A DNA stretch of 64,000 nt from Stappia sediminis (GTDB taxonomy: Bacteria; Pseudomonadota; Alphaproteobacteria; Rhizobiales; Stappiaceae). This document shows positions 18,031 through 26,863 of the stretch, one piece after another. Location: assembly GCF_009826895.1 (NCBI RefSeq), contig NZ_WUMV01000007.1:372001-436000 (forward strand), written 5' to 3'. Made by a program: the position numbers and the translations under genes. Numbering within the stretch: position 1 is the first letter of the stretch; every line of letters begins with the position of its first letter. The notes under the pieces are model-generated. The model ran no database searches. It saw only the letters and a program-made list of their open reading frames with translations, and was not told the DNA's origin.

Positions 18031-18838
18031 TGCCAAGGTCTTTCACGAATCCACGGATAAGCTTTTTGAGGCGGTCCACCGCCGTCAGCGCCGTCGATTT
18101 GGTTTCGTCATGCGACAGCGCATGGGCCTGAAGGCCCGCGCCGTAATTGGTGATCGTCGAAATGGCCGCAACCTTCAGCCCGAGATAACGGGCGAGGATC
18201 ACTTCCGGCACGGTGGACATGCCGACGGCATCGGCACCGAGCGTCCGCGCCATTCTGATCTCGGCCGGCGTTTCGAAAGACGGCCCGGAAAACCACATGT
18301 AGACGCCTTGTCCGATTTCAAGCTGCCGGTCTTCCGCCACCTTCAGGATACGCTCGCGCAAGCCTTCGTCATAAGCCTTGCTCATGTCGAGAAAGCGGCG
18401 CTCGTCCTCCTCGCCGATCAAAGGGTTGCGCCCCGACCAGTTGATGTGATCGGTGATCAGCATGGGCGAGCCGGGCTTGAGCTCTTCTCTGAGCGAACCG
18501 GCGGCATTGGTGAGAAGAAGCGTGTCGCAGCCAAGCTCCTTCAGCGTCTCTATCGGCGTGCGCATGACATCTGCCTGGCCGCTTTCATAATAATGCGCGC
18601 GGCCCGACAGGACGACGACCGGGACGCCCTCGAGCATGCCGGCGATCAGCTCGCTGCCGTGGGAGGAAACGCTGGAGACCGGAAAGCCCGAAAGATGCGA
18701 ATAGGCGATGCGCGTGGCATCCTCCACCTCCTCGCCCAGCGCGCCGAGGCCGGAGCCAAGGATCATGCCAACGCGGTAACTGCCCGAGCGCGCCGCGCGC
18801 ACAATGTTCGCGCATTCCCGGCCGTATCCGTCCGTCAC
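18023..18838 (-). CDS. punA: Purine-nucleoside phosphorylase (trimeric type)
   Basis: A 271-residue PNP/MTAP-family enzyme starting at the GTG at 18838, which overlaps the cdd stop (GTGA) and has AGAGGA upstream. In-frame sequence further 5' is only the shadow of cdd. Motifs: GMILGSGLGALGE (phosphate loop), VVVLSGRAHYYESG, LLLTNAAGSL with purine-site Asn region, SGPSFETPAEIRM, and GADAVGMSTVPEVILARYLG. It phosphorolyses inosine/guanosine and their deoxy forms made available by the transporter and Add. It belongs to the cdd-punA-deoC-deoA run of overlapping genes. Confidence 0.94.
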   Translation of the reverse strand: MTDGYGRECANIVRAARSGSYRVGMILGSGLGALGEEVEDATRIAYSHLSGFPVSSVSSHGSELIAGMLEGVPVVVLSGRAHYYESGQADVMRTPIETLKELGCDTLLLTNAAGSLREELKPGSPMLITDHINWSGRNPLIGEEDERRFLDMSKAYDEGLRERILKVAEDRQLEIGQGVYMWFSGPSFETPAEIRMARTLGADAVGMSTVPEVILARYLGLKVAAISTITNYGAGLQAHALSHDETKSTALTAVDRLKKLIRGFVKDLGND

Positions 18839-19239
18839 GATTTTCTGTCCTCTTCCTTCAAGATGAAACCCGCCGGCAGAAGGTCTGCCAGACGGAACGT
18901 CTGTTTCACGCCGGAAAGGTCGCAGATGTGCACGAGCGTCTCGCCGTCGCCGAATTCCGCAAGCCTTTGCCGGCAGCCGCCGCAGGGCGTGCAAAGGGCG
19001 GCGTCCGCCGTGACCACCACCTCGGCGATCTTTTTCGCGCCGCCCGCGACCATGGCGCCAAGCGCCGTCGTTTCCGCGCACCAGCCTTCCGGAAAACTGG
19101 CGTTTTCGACGTTGCAGCCGGAATAGACGCGGCCATCGTCCGTCAGCACGGCAGCGCCCACCTTGAAGCGCGAATATGGCGCATGCGCGTTTTCTCGCGC
19201 CGTCTTCGCGGCCCTAAACAGATCGTCAAAGCGGCTCAT
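18835..19239 (-). CDS. cdd: Cytidine deaminase
   Basis: A 134-residue homotetrameric-type cytidine deaminase. Zinc and catalytic residues are visible in CNVENASFPEGWCAETTA (catalytic Glu in the C/H-A-E motif; here CAE) and PCGGCRQ. The YSRFKVGAAVLTDDGRVYSG stretch is typical of the family. The ATG at 19239 overlaps the stop of the upstream permease gene (ATGA); the gene's own stop overlaps the punA start. It deaminates cytidine and deoxycytidine to uridines, which DeoA-type phosphorylases can then split. Confidence 0.95.
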   Translation of the reverse strand: MSRFDDLFRAAKTARENAHAPYSRFKVGAAVLTDDGRVYSGCNVENASFPEGWCAETTALGAMVAGGAKKIAEVVVTADAALCTPCGGCRQRLAEFGDGETLVHICDLSGVKQTFRLADLLPAGFILKEEDRKS

Positions 19240-20204
19240 GTGCGCTCCTTCACGTAAGCCGTGCCGCCGGCCTTGGGCGGGATGGCGCGGCCGATGAAGC
19301 CGGCAAGCAGCACCACCGTCAGGATGTAGGGCAGCGCCTGGAAGAACTGAACCGGCACCTCGCCGATGCCCGGAAGCTCCTGCCCCTGAAGGCGGATCGC
19401 CACCGCATCGAGAAAGCCGAAGAGCAAACAGGCGAACATGGCCGGAACCGGACGCCACTTGGCGAAGATAAGGGCGGCAAGGGCGATGAAGCCGCGTCCC
19501 GCCGTCATGTCCTTGATGAAGCTTGCCGACTGGGCGGTGGAAAGATAGGCCCCCGCCACGCCGCACAAAATACCGGTGCAGATGACCGCGCGATACCTGA
19601 GCCAGGTGACTGAAATGCCGGCGGTGTCGACGGCGGCGGGGTTTTCACCCACCGCGCGCAAGCGCAGGCCAAAACGCGTGCGGAAAAGCACCCACCACGT
19701 GAAGGGCACCATGAGGAAGGCCACGTAAACGAGCAGGTTGTGGCCCGACAGAAGCTCCGAATAGAGCCCGCCGATAATGGGTACGTCGCGAAGCGTTTCG
19801 GCGAACGGCCAGTTGAGCGAGGTAAAGCGCGCCTCCGTCGGCAAGGGCGGCGTCTGGCCGCCCTGGCGGAACCAGTCCTGCCCGAGAAGCGCCGTCAGCC
19901 CCATGGCGAGGAAGTTGATCGCAACGCCCGAGACGATCTGGTTGCCCCGGTTGGTGATGGAGGCGAAGCCGTGAACAAGCGCCAGAGCGATGGATACCGC
20001 GATGCCGCAAAGAAGCCCGAGCCAGGCGGAGCCTGTGACCGCCGCACCCGCGCCGGCGGCAAAGGCCGCACCCAGCATCTTGCCCTCAAGGCCGATGTCG
20101 AAAATGCCGGCACGCTCCGAATAAAGCCCGGCAAGGCAGGCAAGCAGCAGCGGCGTCGAAAGCCTGACCGTGGAATCCAGAATGAGGATGATCATCTCGA
20201 ACAT
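19236..20204 (-). CDS. Nucleoside ABC transporter permease 2
   Basis: A 322-residue inner-membrane permease of the branched-chain amino acid/BPD-transp-2 family used by BMP-type nucleoside importers. Eight or more hydrophobic segments are seen. The AGLYSERAGIFDIGLEGKML region near the N-terminus and RFGLRLRAVGENPAAVDTAGI cytoplasmic coupling loop are typical. The start is the ATG at 20204, ten bases after the stop of the first permease. It pairs with that permease and with the double ATPase encoded upstream. Its stop overlaps cdd, tying uptake to salvage. Confidence 0.92.
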   Translation of the reverse strand: MFEMIILILDSTVRLSTPLLLACLAGLYSERAGIFDIGLEGKMLGAAFAAGAGAAVTGSAWLGLLCGIAVSIALALVHGFASITNRGNQIVSGVAINFLAMGLTALLGQDWFRQGGQTPPLPTEARFTSLNWPFAETLRDVPIIGGLYSELLSGHNLLVYVAFLMVPFTWWVLFRTRFGLRLRAVGENPAAVDTAGISVTWLRYRAVICTGILCGVAGAYLSTAQSASFIKDMTAGRGFIALAALIFAKWRPVPAMFACLLFGFLDAVAIRLQGQELPGIGEVPVQFFQALPYILTVVLLAGFIGRAIPPKAGGTAYVKERT

Positions 20205-20214
20205 TGGCCGCTCC

Positions 20215-21321
20215 TCACGCCGCTTCCGTGGCGGGTGTCCGCGCGAAGCTGAAAATCCGAATGAGCGCCGGCCTGAACATATGCTCAAGCGCGCCGGCGA
20301 AGAGGATCACCAGCCCCTGGATGACGACGATCATGTCGCGCGTGATCGACGGCTTCTCGAAGGCAAGCTCCGCCCCGCCCTGATAGAGCATGCCGAAGAG
20401 GATGGAGGCGAAGAGGATGCCGACCGGATGCGCCCGGCCCATGAGGGCGACCGCGATGCCGACGAAACCGTAACCGGAGACGAATTCGATCAGCAGCCGG
20501 TGCTGCGAACCCATGATCTCGTTGATCGCCATCATGCCGGCAAGGCCGCCGGAGATCATCATGGTGATGATGGTAATCCTGACCGGCGAGATACCGGCGT
20601 AGACGGCGGCTGTCGGGCTCGCCCCGAAGGTCCTGATCTCATAGCCGAGCTTCGTGCGCCAGATCAGCACCCACACGGCAAGCGAGGCGAGAAGCGCGAT
20701 GATCAGCGAGAGGTTCAAGGGCGCCGTGCCGAAATCGAGACCGGGGATGACATCCTGCAGGAGCGGCAGGCGCCCACCCGCCTCGAACGTGCGGGTTTCG
20801 GGCTGCATGGAGCCTTCCTTGCCCATCACGTTGACCAGCAGATAGACCATCAGCGAGGCGGCGATGAAGTTGAACATGATGGTGGTAATAACGACATGGC
20901 TGCCGCGTTTGGCCTGAAGAACCGCCGGAACGAACGCCCATGCGGCCCCTGCGGCGGCAGCGCCGAGGACGGCGAAAGGCAGCGTCACCCACCAGGGCAC
21001 GAAACGATCGAGCGCAAGGCAGGCGATGGCCACGCCAAGCCCGCCGACATAGGCCTGCCCCTCGCCGCCGATGTTGAAGAGGCTGGCGTGGAAAGCGACC
21101 GCGACCGCAAGGCCGGTGAAGATGAAATTCGTGGCGTAGAAGAGCGTGAAGCCGATGCCCTCGTTCCAGCCGAGCGAGCCCCAGATGAGAATTTCGACCG
21201 CCTCCAGCGGGTTCTCGCCGATCAGGAGCACCACGAGACCGGACACCAGAAAGGCGGCGGCGAGGTTCAGCAGCGGCATCAGGCCGTAATCGACCCAGCG
21301 CGGCAATTGTCCGGCACTCAT
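20215..21321 (-). CDS. Nucleoside ABC transporter permease 1
   Basis: A 368-residue inner-membrane permease of the same family as its downstream partner. It has multiple long hydrophobic helices, the FHASLFNIGGEGQAYVGGLG motif after the first helices, and the TKLGYEIRTFGASPTAAVYAGI coupling loop. The ATG at 21321 overlaps the ATPase stop by four bases. Together with the second permease it forms the membrane channel for purine and pyrimidine nucleosides. Substrate class is inferred from the salvage genes and from the BMP binding protein. Confidence 0.92.
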   Translation of the reverse strand: MSAGQLPRWVDYGLMPLLNLAAAFLVSGLVVLLIGENPLEAVEILIWGSLGWNEGIGFTLFYATNFIFTGLAVAVAFHASLFNIGGEGQAYVGGLGVAIACLALDRFVPWWVTLPFAVLGAAAAGAAWAFVPAVLQAKRGSHVVITTIMFNFIAASLMVYLLVNVMGKEGSMQPETRTFEAGGRLPLLQDVIPGLDFGTAPLNLSLIIALLASLAVWVLIWRTKLGYEIRTFGASPTAAVYAGISPVRITIITMMISGGLAGMMAINEIMGSQHRLLIEFVSGYGFVGIAVALMGRAHPVGILFASILFGMLYQGGAELAFEKPSITRDMIVVIQGLVILFAGALEHMFRPALIRIFSFARTPATEAA

Positions 21322-22847
21322 TCCGCCGCCTCCCGGTTGACGCCCGCCATCATCAGGCCAAGCTCGCTTTCATCCGTTTCCGGCGGACGTTCGCCCACAA
21401 GCGCGCCGTCGAACATGACGAGCACCCGGTCTGCAAGGCCGCGGATCTCGTCAAGCTCGACGGAGACGAGCAGGATCGCCTTGCCGGCATCGCGCATTTC
21501 CACGATGCGGCGGTGGATGAACTCGATCGCGCCGATATCGACGCCCCGCGTCGGCTGACCAACGAGAAGCACCTTCGGGTCGCGCTCGATCTCGCGGGCC
21601 AGCACGATCTTCTGCTGGTTGCCGCCGGAGAAATTCGCCGTGCGAAGCTGGCAGTTCGGCGGGCGGATATCGTATTTGCCGATCTCGCCGTTCGCGGTCT
21701 CGCGGATCGCGCCAAGGTCGAGCATGGCGCCCTTCCCGTAGGCGGGGTCGCGGTGATAACCGAGAATGGCGTTCTCATATTCGTAAAACTTCGTGACGAG
21801 GCCCATGCGGTGCCTGTCCTCTGGCACATGGCCCATGCCGAGGCGGCGCATTTCGGCCGGATCGACGGTGCCTGTCGTCGGATCGACCTTGTGGCCGTCG
21901 ATCTCGATGGTGCCGGAAACCGCGCGGCGGATGCCGGCAAGCGTTTCCAGAAGCTGCGACTGACCGTTGCCGGAAACGCCGGCGATACCGACGATCTCGC
22001 CCTCGCGAAGGTCGAAGCCGACGTTCTTGACGACATCGATGCCACGGCTGTCGCGCACGGTGAGACCTCGCACCGAAAGCGCCGTGCGCCCCGGTGTCGC
22101 CGGTTTCTTGTCGACCCTGAGGAGAACCCGGCGGCCGACCATGAGCTCGGCCAACTCCGGCATGGACGTCTCGTCCGTCTTGCGGGTCGCGACCATCGCG
22201 CCCTGGCGCATGACGGAAACGGTGTCGGTCACCGCCATGATCTCGCGCAGCTTGTGCGTGATGAGAAGCACGGTCTTGCCCTCGTCGCGCAGCACGCGGA
22301 GGATGCGGAACAGATGGTCGGCCTCGGCAGGCGTGAGCACGCCCGTCGGTTCATCCAGAATGAGAATGTCCGCCCCGCGAAAGAGCGCCTTGAGGATTTC
22401 CACGCGCTGCTGCAGGCCGACCGGAAGCTCACCCACGACGGCGTCCGGATCGACCTTCAGCTCGTATTCCTCTTCCAGGCGCTTCAGTTCCGCACGCGCC
22501 TTCGCCACGCCCTCGCCAAGCAGGCTGCCGCCTTCGGCGCCCAGAATGACGTTTTCAAGCACCGTGAAGTTGTCGACCAGCATGAAATGCTGATGGACCA
22601 TGCCGATGCCATGGGAAATGGCGGTCTTGGAATCTTCTATCTCCACCTTGTTGCCGTCGACGATGATGTCGCCGCCGTCGGCCCGGTAGAAACCGTAAAG
22701 GATCGACATCAAGGTCGATTTGCCGGCACCGTTTTCACCGACGATACCGTGGATCGAGCCCTTGGCCACGGCAAGGTCGATCGCCTTGTTGGCGTGGACC
22801 GGGCCGAAGCTCTTATCGATTTTCCTGAGTTCGATGGCGGGCACCAT
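21318..22847 (-). CDS. Nucleoside ABC transporter ATP-binding protein (tandem ATPase)
   Basis: A 509-residue protein with two fused ABC domains. The first has a complete Walker A (GENGAGKST), signature-like LPVGLQQRVEILK and Walker B ILILDEPTGVLTP. The second begins near residue 250; its Walker A is degenerate (GVSGNGQSQ), but the signature FSGGNQQKIVLAREI is strong. This is the usual asymmetry in sugar/nucleoside-type double ATPases. The ATG at 22847 follows GGAGGGC; an earlier in-frame start lacks a site. It energises the two permeases downstream. Confidence 0.93.
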   Translation of the reverse strand: MVPAIELRKIDKSFGPVHANKAIDLAVAKGSIHGIVGENGAGKSTLMSILYGFYRADGGDIIVDGNKVEIEDSKTAISHGIGMVHQHFMLVDNFTVLENVILGAEGGSLLGEGVAKARAELKRLEEEYELKVDPDAVVGELPVGLQQRVEILKALFRGADILILDEPTGVLTPAEADHLFRILRVLRDEGKTVLLITHKLREIMAVTDTVSVMRQGAMVATRKTDETSMPELAELMVGRRVLLRVDKKPATPGRTALSVRGLTVRDSRGIDVVKNVGFDLREGEIVGIAGVSGNGQSQLLETLAGIRRAVSGTIEIDGHKVDPTTGTVDPAEMRRLGMGHVPEDRHRMGLVTKFYEYENAILGYHRDPAYGKGAMLDLGAIRETANGEIGKYDIRPPNCQLRTANFSGGNQQKIVLAREIERDPKVLLVGQPTRGVDIGAIEFIHRRIVEMRDAGKAILLVSVELDEIRGLADRVLVMFDGALVGERPPETDESELGLMMAGVNREAAE

Positions 22848-22901
22848 CAAAAAGCCCTCCGCAGGCGCGCAGCGGGCAGGCCGCCTCACCGCAACGCAAA
22901 G

Positions 22902-22931
22902 CGCCCGCCGGAACGATGATCCCGGCGGGCG
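22902..22931 (-). promoter_or_regulatory. Hairpin between the binding-protein gene and the ATPase gene
   Basis: A 10-bp perfect inverted repeat (22902-22911 with 22922-22931, core CGCCCGCCGG) with a ten-base loop, followed in the direction of transcription by TTTGCG. It lies in the roughly 100-base gap after the binding-protein stop. Such hairpins after periplasmic-protein genes usually act as partial terminators or mRNA 3'-end stabilisers, letting the binding protein outnumber the membrane parts. The structure is seen; the role is inferred. Confidence 0.6.
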
Positions 22932-22947
22932 GCAGCCATTCCTGAAA

Positions 22948-23946
22948 TCAGACCGGGCAATCCTGGTCGGACATGTAGTCGTGCACCTGGACCTTGCCGG
23001 AGATGATGTCCTGCTTGGCCTGGTCGACGGCGGCCTTCATCTCGTCCGTGACGAGGCTGGCGTTGTTGTCGTCGAGCGCCCAGTCGACACCGCCCTCCTT
23101 GAGGCCGAGAACTTCCACGCCCGAAGACCAGTTGCCGTTCATCGCGTCCGTGAAGGTGGTGTCGACAGCGACGTCGACGCGCTTCAGCATGGAGGTGAGC
23201 ACCGAGCCCGGATGCAGGCCGTTCTGGTTGCTGTCGACGCCGATGCCGAGCTTGCCGGCGTCAGCCGCCGCCTGGAGAACGCCGAGACCCGTGCCGCCGG
23301 CCGCGTGATAGACGACGTCCGCGCCACGGTCGAACTGAGACTTGGCAAGCTCGCCGCCCTTGACCGGGTCGTTCCACGCGGCACCGGTGGTGCCCGTCAT
23401 GTTCTGATAGACCTCGGCATCCGGGTTCTGGGCGAGCGCGCCCTGCTTGAAGCCGCAGGCGAACTTGCGGATGAGCGCGATATCCATGCCGCCGACGAAG
23501 CCGACCTTGCCGGTTTCGGAAGCCATGGACGCCAGCACACCCACGAGATAGGAGCCCTCATGCTCCTTGAAGACGATGGAGCGCACGTTCGGCAGATCGA
23601 CGACGCTGTCGACGATGGCGAATTTCGTGTCCGGGAATTCCTTGGCGACCTTTTCGACCGCATTGGCGTGCGAGAAACCGATGGCGACGATGGGCGAGAG
23701 ACCGCGGCGCGCGAAATTGCGCAGCGCCTGCTCACGCTGGGAATCGTTCTGGATCTCGAAGTCGCGGTATTCGACGCCGGTATCCGCCTTGAACTTCTCC
23801 GCGCCGGTGTAGGCCGCCTCGTTGAACGACTTGTCGAACTTGCCGCCAAGGTCGTAGACGACCGCCGGCTTGATGTCTTCGGCATGTGCGGCCACGGTCA
23901 TGGCCGCGCCGAGCGCAAGCGCGCCGAGTGTCCTGATCAGTTTCAC
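22948..23946 (-). CDS. BMP-family nucleoside-binding lipoprotein-like periplasmic protein
   Basis: A 332-residue substrate-binding protein of the BMP/PnrA family. The start is the GTG at 23946 with GGTGGAGGT upstream; the in-frame extension beyond it overlaps the regulator gene. Residues 1-22 are a signal peptide ending AAHA; there is no lipobox Cys. Typical features: VVYDLGGKFDKSFNEAAYTGAEKF, GFSHANAVEKVAKEFPDTKFAIVD, GFVGGMDIALIRKFACGFKQGA and GIGVDSNQNGLHPG. It should capture nucleosides in the periplasm for the ABC transporter encoded directly downstream. Confidence 0.94.
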   Translation of the reverse strand: MKLIRTLGALALGAAMTVAAHAEDIKPAVVYDLGGKFDKSFNEAAYTGAEKFKADTGVEYRDFEIQNDSQREQALRNFARRGLSPIVAIGFSHANAVEKVAKEFPDTKFAIVDSVVDLPNVRSIVFKEHEGSYLVGVLASMASETGKVGFVGGMDIALIRKFACGFKQGALAQNPDAEVYQNMTGTTGAAWNDPVKGGELAKSQFDRGADVVYHAAGGTGLGVLQAAADAGKLGIGVDSNQNGLHPGSVLTSMLKRVDVAVDTTFTDAMNGNWSSGVEVLGLKEGGVDWALDDNNASLVTDEMKAAVDQAKQDIISGKVQVHDYMSDQDCPV

Positions 23947-23977
23947 TTTATTACCTCCACCTGAGTATCGAGGCCCT

Positions 23978-24967
23978 TCAGGCCGTCTTGAGTTTTCGCC
24001 CGGAAAGCTCCCCCGAAAGGCCGCGGGCAAGTTGCTCGTCGAGGACGAGATCGGTGATGACGCCGGTGCGAAGGGCGGCAAGCGTCGCGTTGCGCTTGCC
24101 GTCACCGCCGACAAGCGCAATGACGCGCCGGCCGCGCACTTCGTCGAAATGAAGCCCGACCGCCTGTTCGCCAAGGGCATTGGGCACGAGATTTCCGCCG
24201 ATATCCACGAAGCGGCCCATGAGGTCTCCACAGGCGCGGTCGCGGCGAAGCTTGTCCTGCTCCTCCGCCGAAATGAGGCCGCGGCGCACGAGATGGCCTT
24301 CATCCTCGATCGAGCCGATGCCGATGACGAAGACGTCCGACTTGCGGGCAAGCTCCAGCATCGACTGAACGCTCTTCTGCTTCAGGAACATATCCTTTTC
24401 GGCGATGCTCTCGGCAAGATAGGGCACGGGAAGGTAATACCCCTCGCCGCCCGTGCGCTCGACCATCTGCTGGACGACATCGAACGGATTGGCCGAAAGC
24501 TTGCGCGTCAGCGAACCGGAGATGGAAATCACGCTCAGGTCCGGACGCTGGATCCTGGGCATGGCCTCCACCGTCGCCTTCAGCGTGCGGCCCATGCCCA
24601 CGCCAATGCGGGTAACGGAGGCATTGGACAGCAAGTTCGCCAGATGCTGGCTTGCCACTTCGGCGACGGCGCCGATCGCCGACTGCTCGTCGCAAGGACC
24701 GAGAGCCGGCGCGATCAGGCAGGAGGAAAGGCCGAAGGCAGCGGAGATTTCGTCCTCAAGCTCCAGGCAATCCGTCGGCCGCCCCTCGACCCGGAAGCGA
24801 ACCAGCCCCTCCCGCTGGGCATGGGCGATGAGACGGTGAACCTTGGCGGAGGAAACGCCGAGACGGTCGGCGATCTCGCCTTGCGTGGCGCCACCGACGA
24901 ACGACATCCACGCCGCACGGATCGCCATGTCCGTCGTCCAGTCGCTCTCGCTCTTGCGAATGGCCAC
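23978..24967 (-). CDS. SorC/DeoR-type transcriptional regulator of the nucleoside operon
   Basis: About 329 residues from the GTG at 24967, which has GGGGAGG upstream; an in-frame ATG at 25003 would add 12 residues. The N-terminus has a helix-turn-helix (FVGGATQGEIADRLGVSSAKVHRLIAHAQREG), followed by a sugar-binding SorC domain (GVGMGRTLKATVEAMP, VIGIGSIEDEGHLVRRG, GGNLVPNALGEQAVGL). It lies 31 bases before the binding-protein gene on the same strand. The natural model is control of the nucleoside uptake/deo block by a pentose phosphate such as deoxyribose 5-phosphate. The effector is inferred. Confidence 0.87.
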   Translation of the reverse strand: MAIRKSESDWTTDMAIRAAWMSFVGGATQGEIADRLGVSSAKVHRLIAHAQREGLVRFRVEGRPTDCLELEDEISAAFGLSSCLIAPALGPCDEQSAIGAVAEVASQHLANLLSNASVTRIGVGMGRTLKATVEAMPRIQRPDLSVISISGSLTRKLSANPFDVVQQMVERTGGEGYYLPVPYLAESIAEKDMFLKQKSVQSMLELARKSDVFVIGIGSIEDEGHLVRRGLISAEEQDKLRRDRACGDLMGRFVDIGGNLVPNALGEQAVGLHFDEVRGRRVIALVGGDGKRNATLAALRTGVITDLVLDEQLARGLSGELSGRKLKTA

Positions 24968-25063
24968 GCCGCCTCCCCTCGCCTTGTCATATCGGCTTTT
25001 CATGTCCGCTTTCAGGCGGCCGCACATTCGCCGCCCGCGCGGGGTGGGCGAAAATATCTTCAC

Positions 25064-25480
25064 AGCCTGCGAATTCTTTCAAGCAGAGTGCCGTGCGTGA
25101 ACGGCAAGGTCAAGCGTGAAGCGCGTATTTTTCGCCGTATTCCCTGAGGCGATCACTGTCACATCAGCGCAACGTGATTAAATATTAATCACCAGTTAAC
25201 CAAATAAGCTCTAATCTTCCACATTAACGTGTCGATAACCACTGCACGCGACCGACAGAGCGTCATACAATGTTCGGAACGTGCAGCCGATTCCGGCAAG
25301 GATGCCGGAAAAGGGCAAATGGCACGCGAATTGCCAAGCTTACAACAAACCGCCGCATTACTTCGACGGGCAGAGAAAACTGCGCGCCGGACAAGAGGGT
25401 AATTTTTTCGGGGAGAGAGAAAAGGATACGGGGAGACGACATCAGGAGGGGCCTTCGCTTCCAGGAAGGAGGATCAGCCT
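25064..25480. promoter_or_regulatory. Divergent regulatory region with a 19-base palindrome
   Basis: About 420 bases without a gene lie between the SorC regulator and the first DUF1194 gene. Around 25140-25260 the sequence becomes AT-rich. A perfect palindrome sits at 25174-25192 (arms GTGATTAA and TTAATCAC around ATA), a good size for a regulator operator. The last 50 bases are purine-rich and end with GGAAGGAGG before the DUF1194 start. Both divergent promoters should lie here. Confidence 0.55.
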
Positions 25481-26392
25481 ATGCGTTCCTTGTGGACCAC
25501 TTGCCGGAATACCCTTAAGCGCTTTCGTGACAGGAAGTCGCAACAAGATCAATATGTTGAAGCATATACTCGTCGTCAAGGCGGCTACTCCGCGACGAAA
25601 TATGCCGCAATCGCCGCGCTGAGCGCGGCGATGCTTGCCCCGTACGCTCTCCCCGCAGCGGCGGCCCCTCTCAGCCTGAATTACGACCCGGATTCCGAGG
25701 TCGACGTCGAACTCGTGCTTGCCGTCGACATATCCCAGTCGATGGACCGGGACGAGCAGGAAATCCAGCGTGCGGGTTATGTTTCCGCGCTTACCTCCGA
25801 AGAGGTGCTGGAGGCGATCCGCATCGGCCCGACGGGGCGCATCGCCGTCACATACATGGAATGGGGCGGGGCCGAAGAGCAGTTCGTGGTCGCCGAATGG
25901 GCCATGATCAACGATGCCGTCACCGCCCGCGCCTTCGCCGCCAAGCTCGCCGAAGCCCCGATCCGCCACAAGCAGCGAACCTCCATCGCGTCTGCCCTGA
26001 AACAGGCGGTGAACCTGATACAGATCAACCGCTTCAACGGAATGCGCAAGGTGATCGACATTTCAGGCGACGGCCCGAACAACCAGGGCGGCCGGGTGAC
26101 GGATGCCCGCGACCAGGCGCTGACGAGCGGCGTCGTCATCAACGGCCTGCCGCTGATGATGAAGGCGGAAAAGAACACCTGGCAGGCGATGATGAACCTC
26201 GACCACTACTACGAGGACTGCGTCATCGGCGGGCCGGGCGCTTTTGCAATCCCCGTGCGCTCGACCGAAGCCTTCGCCGACGCTATCCGCATGAAGCTGG
26301 TGCTGGAAATCGCCGGGATTTCGCCGAACGCAAACGCCCTCGTGCAGAAGGCCGCCGCGCGCAAGAAGGTGACCTGCTCGCTCTACGACTGA
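25481..26392 (+). CDS. DUF1194 von-Willebrand-type secreted protein A
   Basis: A 303-residue DUF1194 protein. The ATG at 25481 has an optimal AAGGAGG eight bases upstream. There is no later in-frame ATG, GTG or TTG before the signal peptide, so the long basic N-terminus is translated. Residues about 13-31 are encoded by a palindromic-repeat copy (see that entry). A hydrophobic segment at about 41-62 ends in ALPAAAA. The mature domain starts with VDVELVLAVDISQSMDRDEQ, a vWA MIDAS motif (DxSxS), and has the family-typical VIDISGDGPNNQGG and CVIGGPGAFAIPVR. Likely a periplasmic metal- and ligand-binding domain of unknown role; a paralogue follows. Confidence 0.85.
   Translation: MRSLWTTCRNTLKRFRDRKSQQDQYVEAYTRRQGGYSATKYAAIAALSAAMLAPYALPAAAAPLSLNYDPDSEVDVELVLAVDISQSMDRDEQEIQRAGYVSALTSEEVLEAIRIGPTGRIAVTYMEWGGAEEQFVVAEWAMINDAVTARAFAAKLAEAPIRHKQRTSIASALKQAVNLIQINRFNGMRKVIDISGDGPNNQGGRVTDARDQALTSGVVINGLPLMMKAEKNTWQAMMNLDHYYEDCVIGGPGAFAIPVRSTEAFADAIRMKLVLEIAGISPNANALVQKAAARKKVTCSLYD
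25517..25571 (-). repeat. Palindromic-repeat copy inside the 5' end of the DUF1194 gene A
   Basis: This stretch begins CGCTTTCGTGACA and continues with a sequence that matches, by eye over about 50 bases with roughly three quarters identity, the reverse complement of the intergenic repeat at 26801-26849. It encodes residues about 13-31 of the DUF1194 protein. The flanking palindrome of the other copy has not been kept here. Confidence 0.6.
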
Positions 26393-26430
26393 GGAGCAAA
26401 ACCTGCCTTCGCTGGGCTGACCTTTCCTTC

Positions 26431-26510
26431 TTCATGCCCGGGCTTGACCCGGGCAACCATTCGCTTTTCCCGGATCCAGAATGGTTGCCCGGGTCAAGCC
26501 CGGCGATGAA
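26431..26510. repeat. Long inverted repeat of the GGGCTTGACCCGGGC type
   Basis: Two arms of 32 bases (26431-26462 and 26479-26510) are reverse complements except for about two positions, around a 16-base centre. The core CCCGGGCTTGACCCGGG is itself a familiar dispersed palindrome in alphaproteobacterial genomes. As a transcript it would form a very stable hairpin just after the first DUF1194 stop and could also end transcription, though no T-run follows. A further stretch to about 26600 (GCGCCCGGAATGAC) looks like part of the same repeat family. Confidence 0.75.
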
Positions 26511-26768
26511 GACAGAGAGAGCGCCTGTTCCGCGCAGCACCACATTACGCTGCGCCGCGCCCGGAATGACAGGAGCGAGGCGGCAACGACGGAACCGCCA
26601 TGACCGCCCGCAACGAATGCATGCATTGCCCATTTTACTGGCCATCACACGCGAGCGTGTGCGAAACTTTGTCTTTCGCGGGCAGGCCGCACGAAAAGGT
26701 CCGATTTTAGGAAAACGATGAGGACATCGGCGCGCTTTACCCGTGAAGGCGCCCGCCTGCGCCTCGAG

Positions 26769-26863
26769 CATATCCTGCGAAATCCGGATCGGATTTCGCA
26801 GGATATGTTCAAGACATTGATTCTGGAGCGATTTCTTGTCACGAAAGCGATCCCGCTTTCGTG
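26769..26863. repeat. Composite palindromic repeat element (two hairpins)
   Basis: The first hairpin is an 18-bp perfect inverted repeat (26769-26786 with 26790-26807, arm starting CATATCCTGCGAAATCCG, centre GAT). The second is a 10-bp perfect repeat (26840-26849 with 26854-26863, arm CACGAAAGCG). A 32-base linker joins them. This two-hairpin layout resembles short dispersed intergenic elements of Rhizobiales. A degenerate partial copy in opposite orientation lies at 25517-25571. The rest of the 26393-26943 gap shows no gene; a small CACACGC/GCGTGTG hairpin lies near 26646. Confidence 0.8.
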
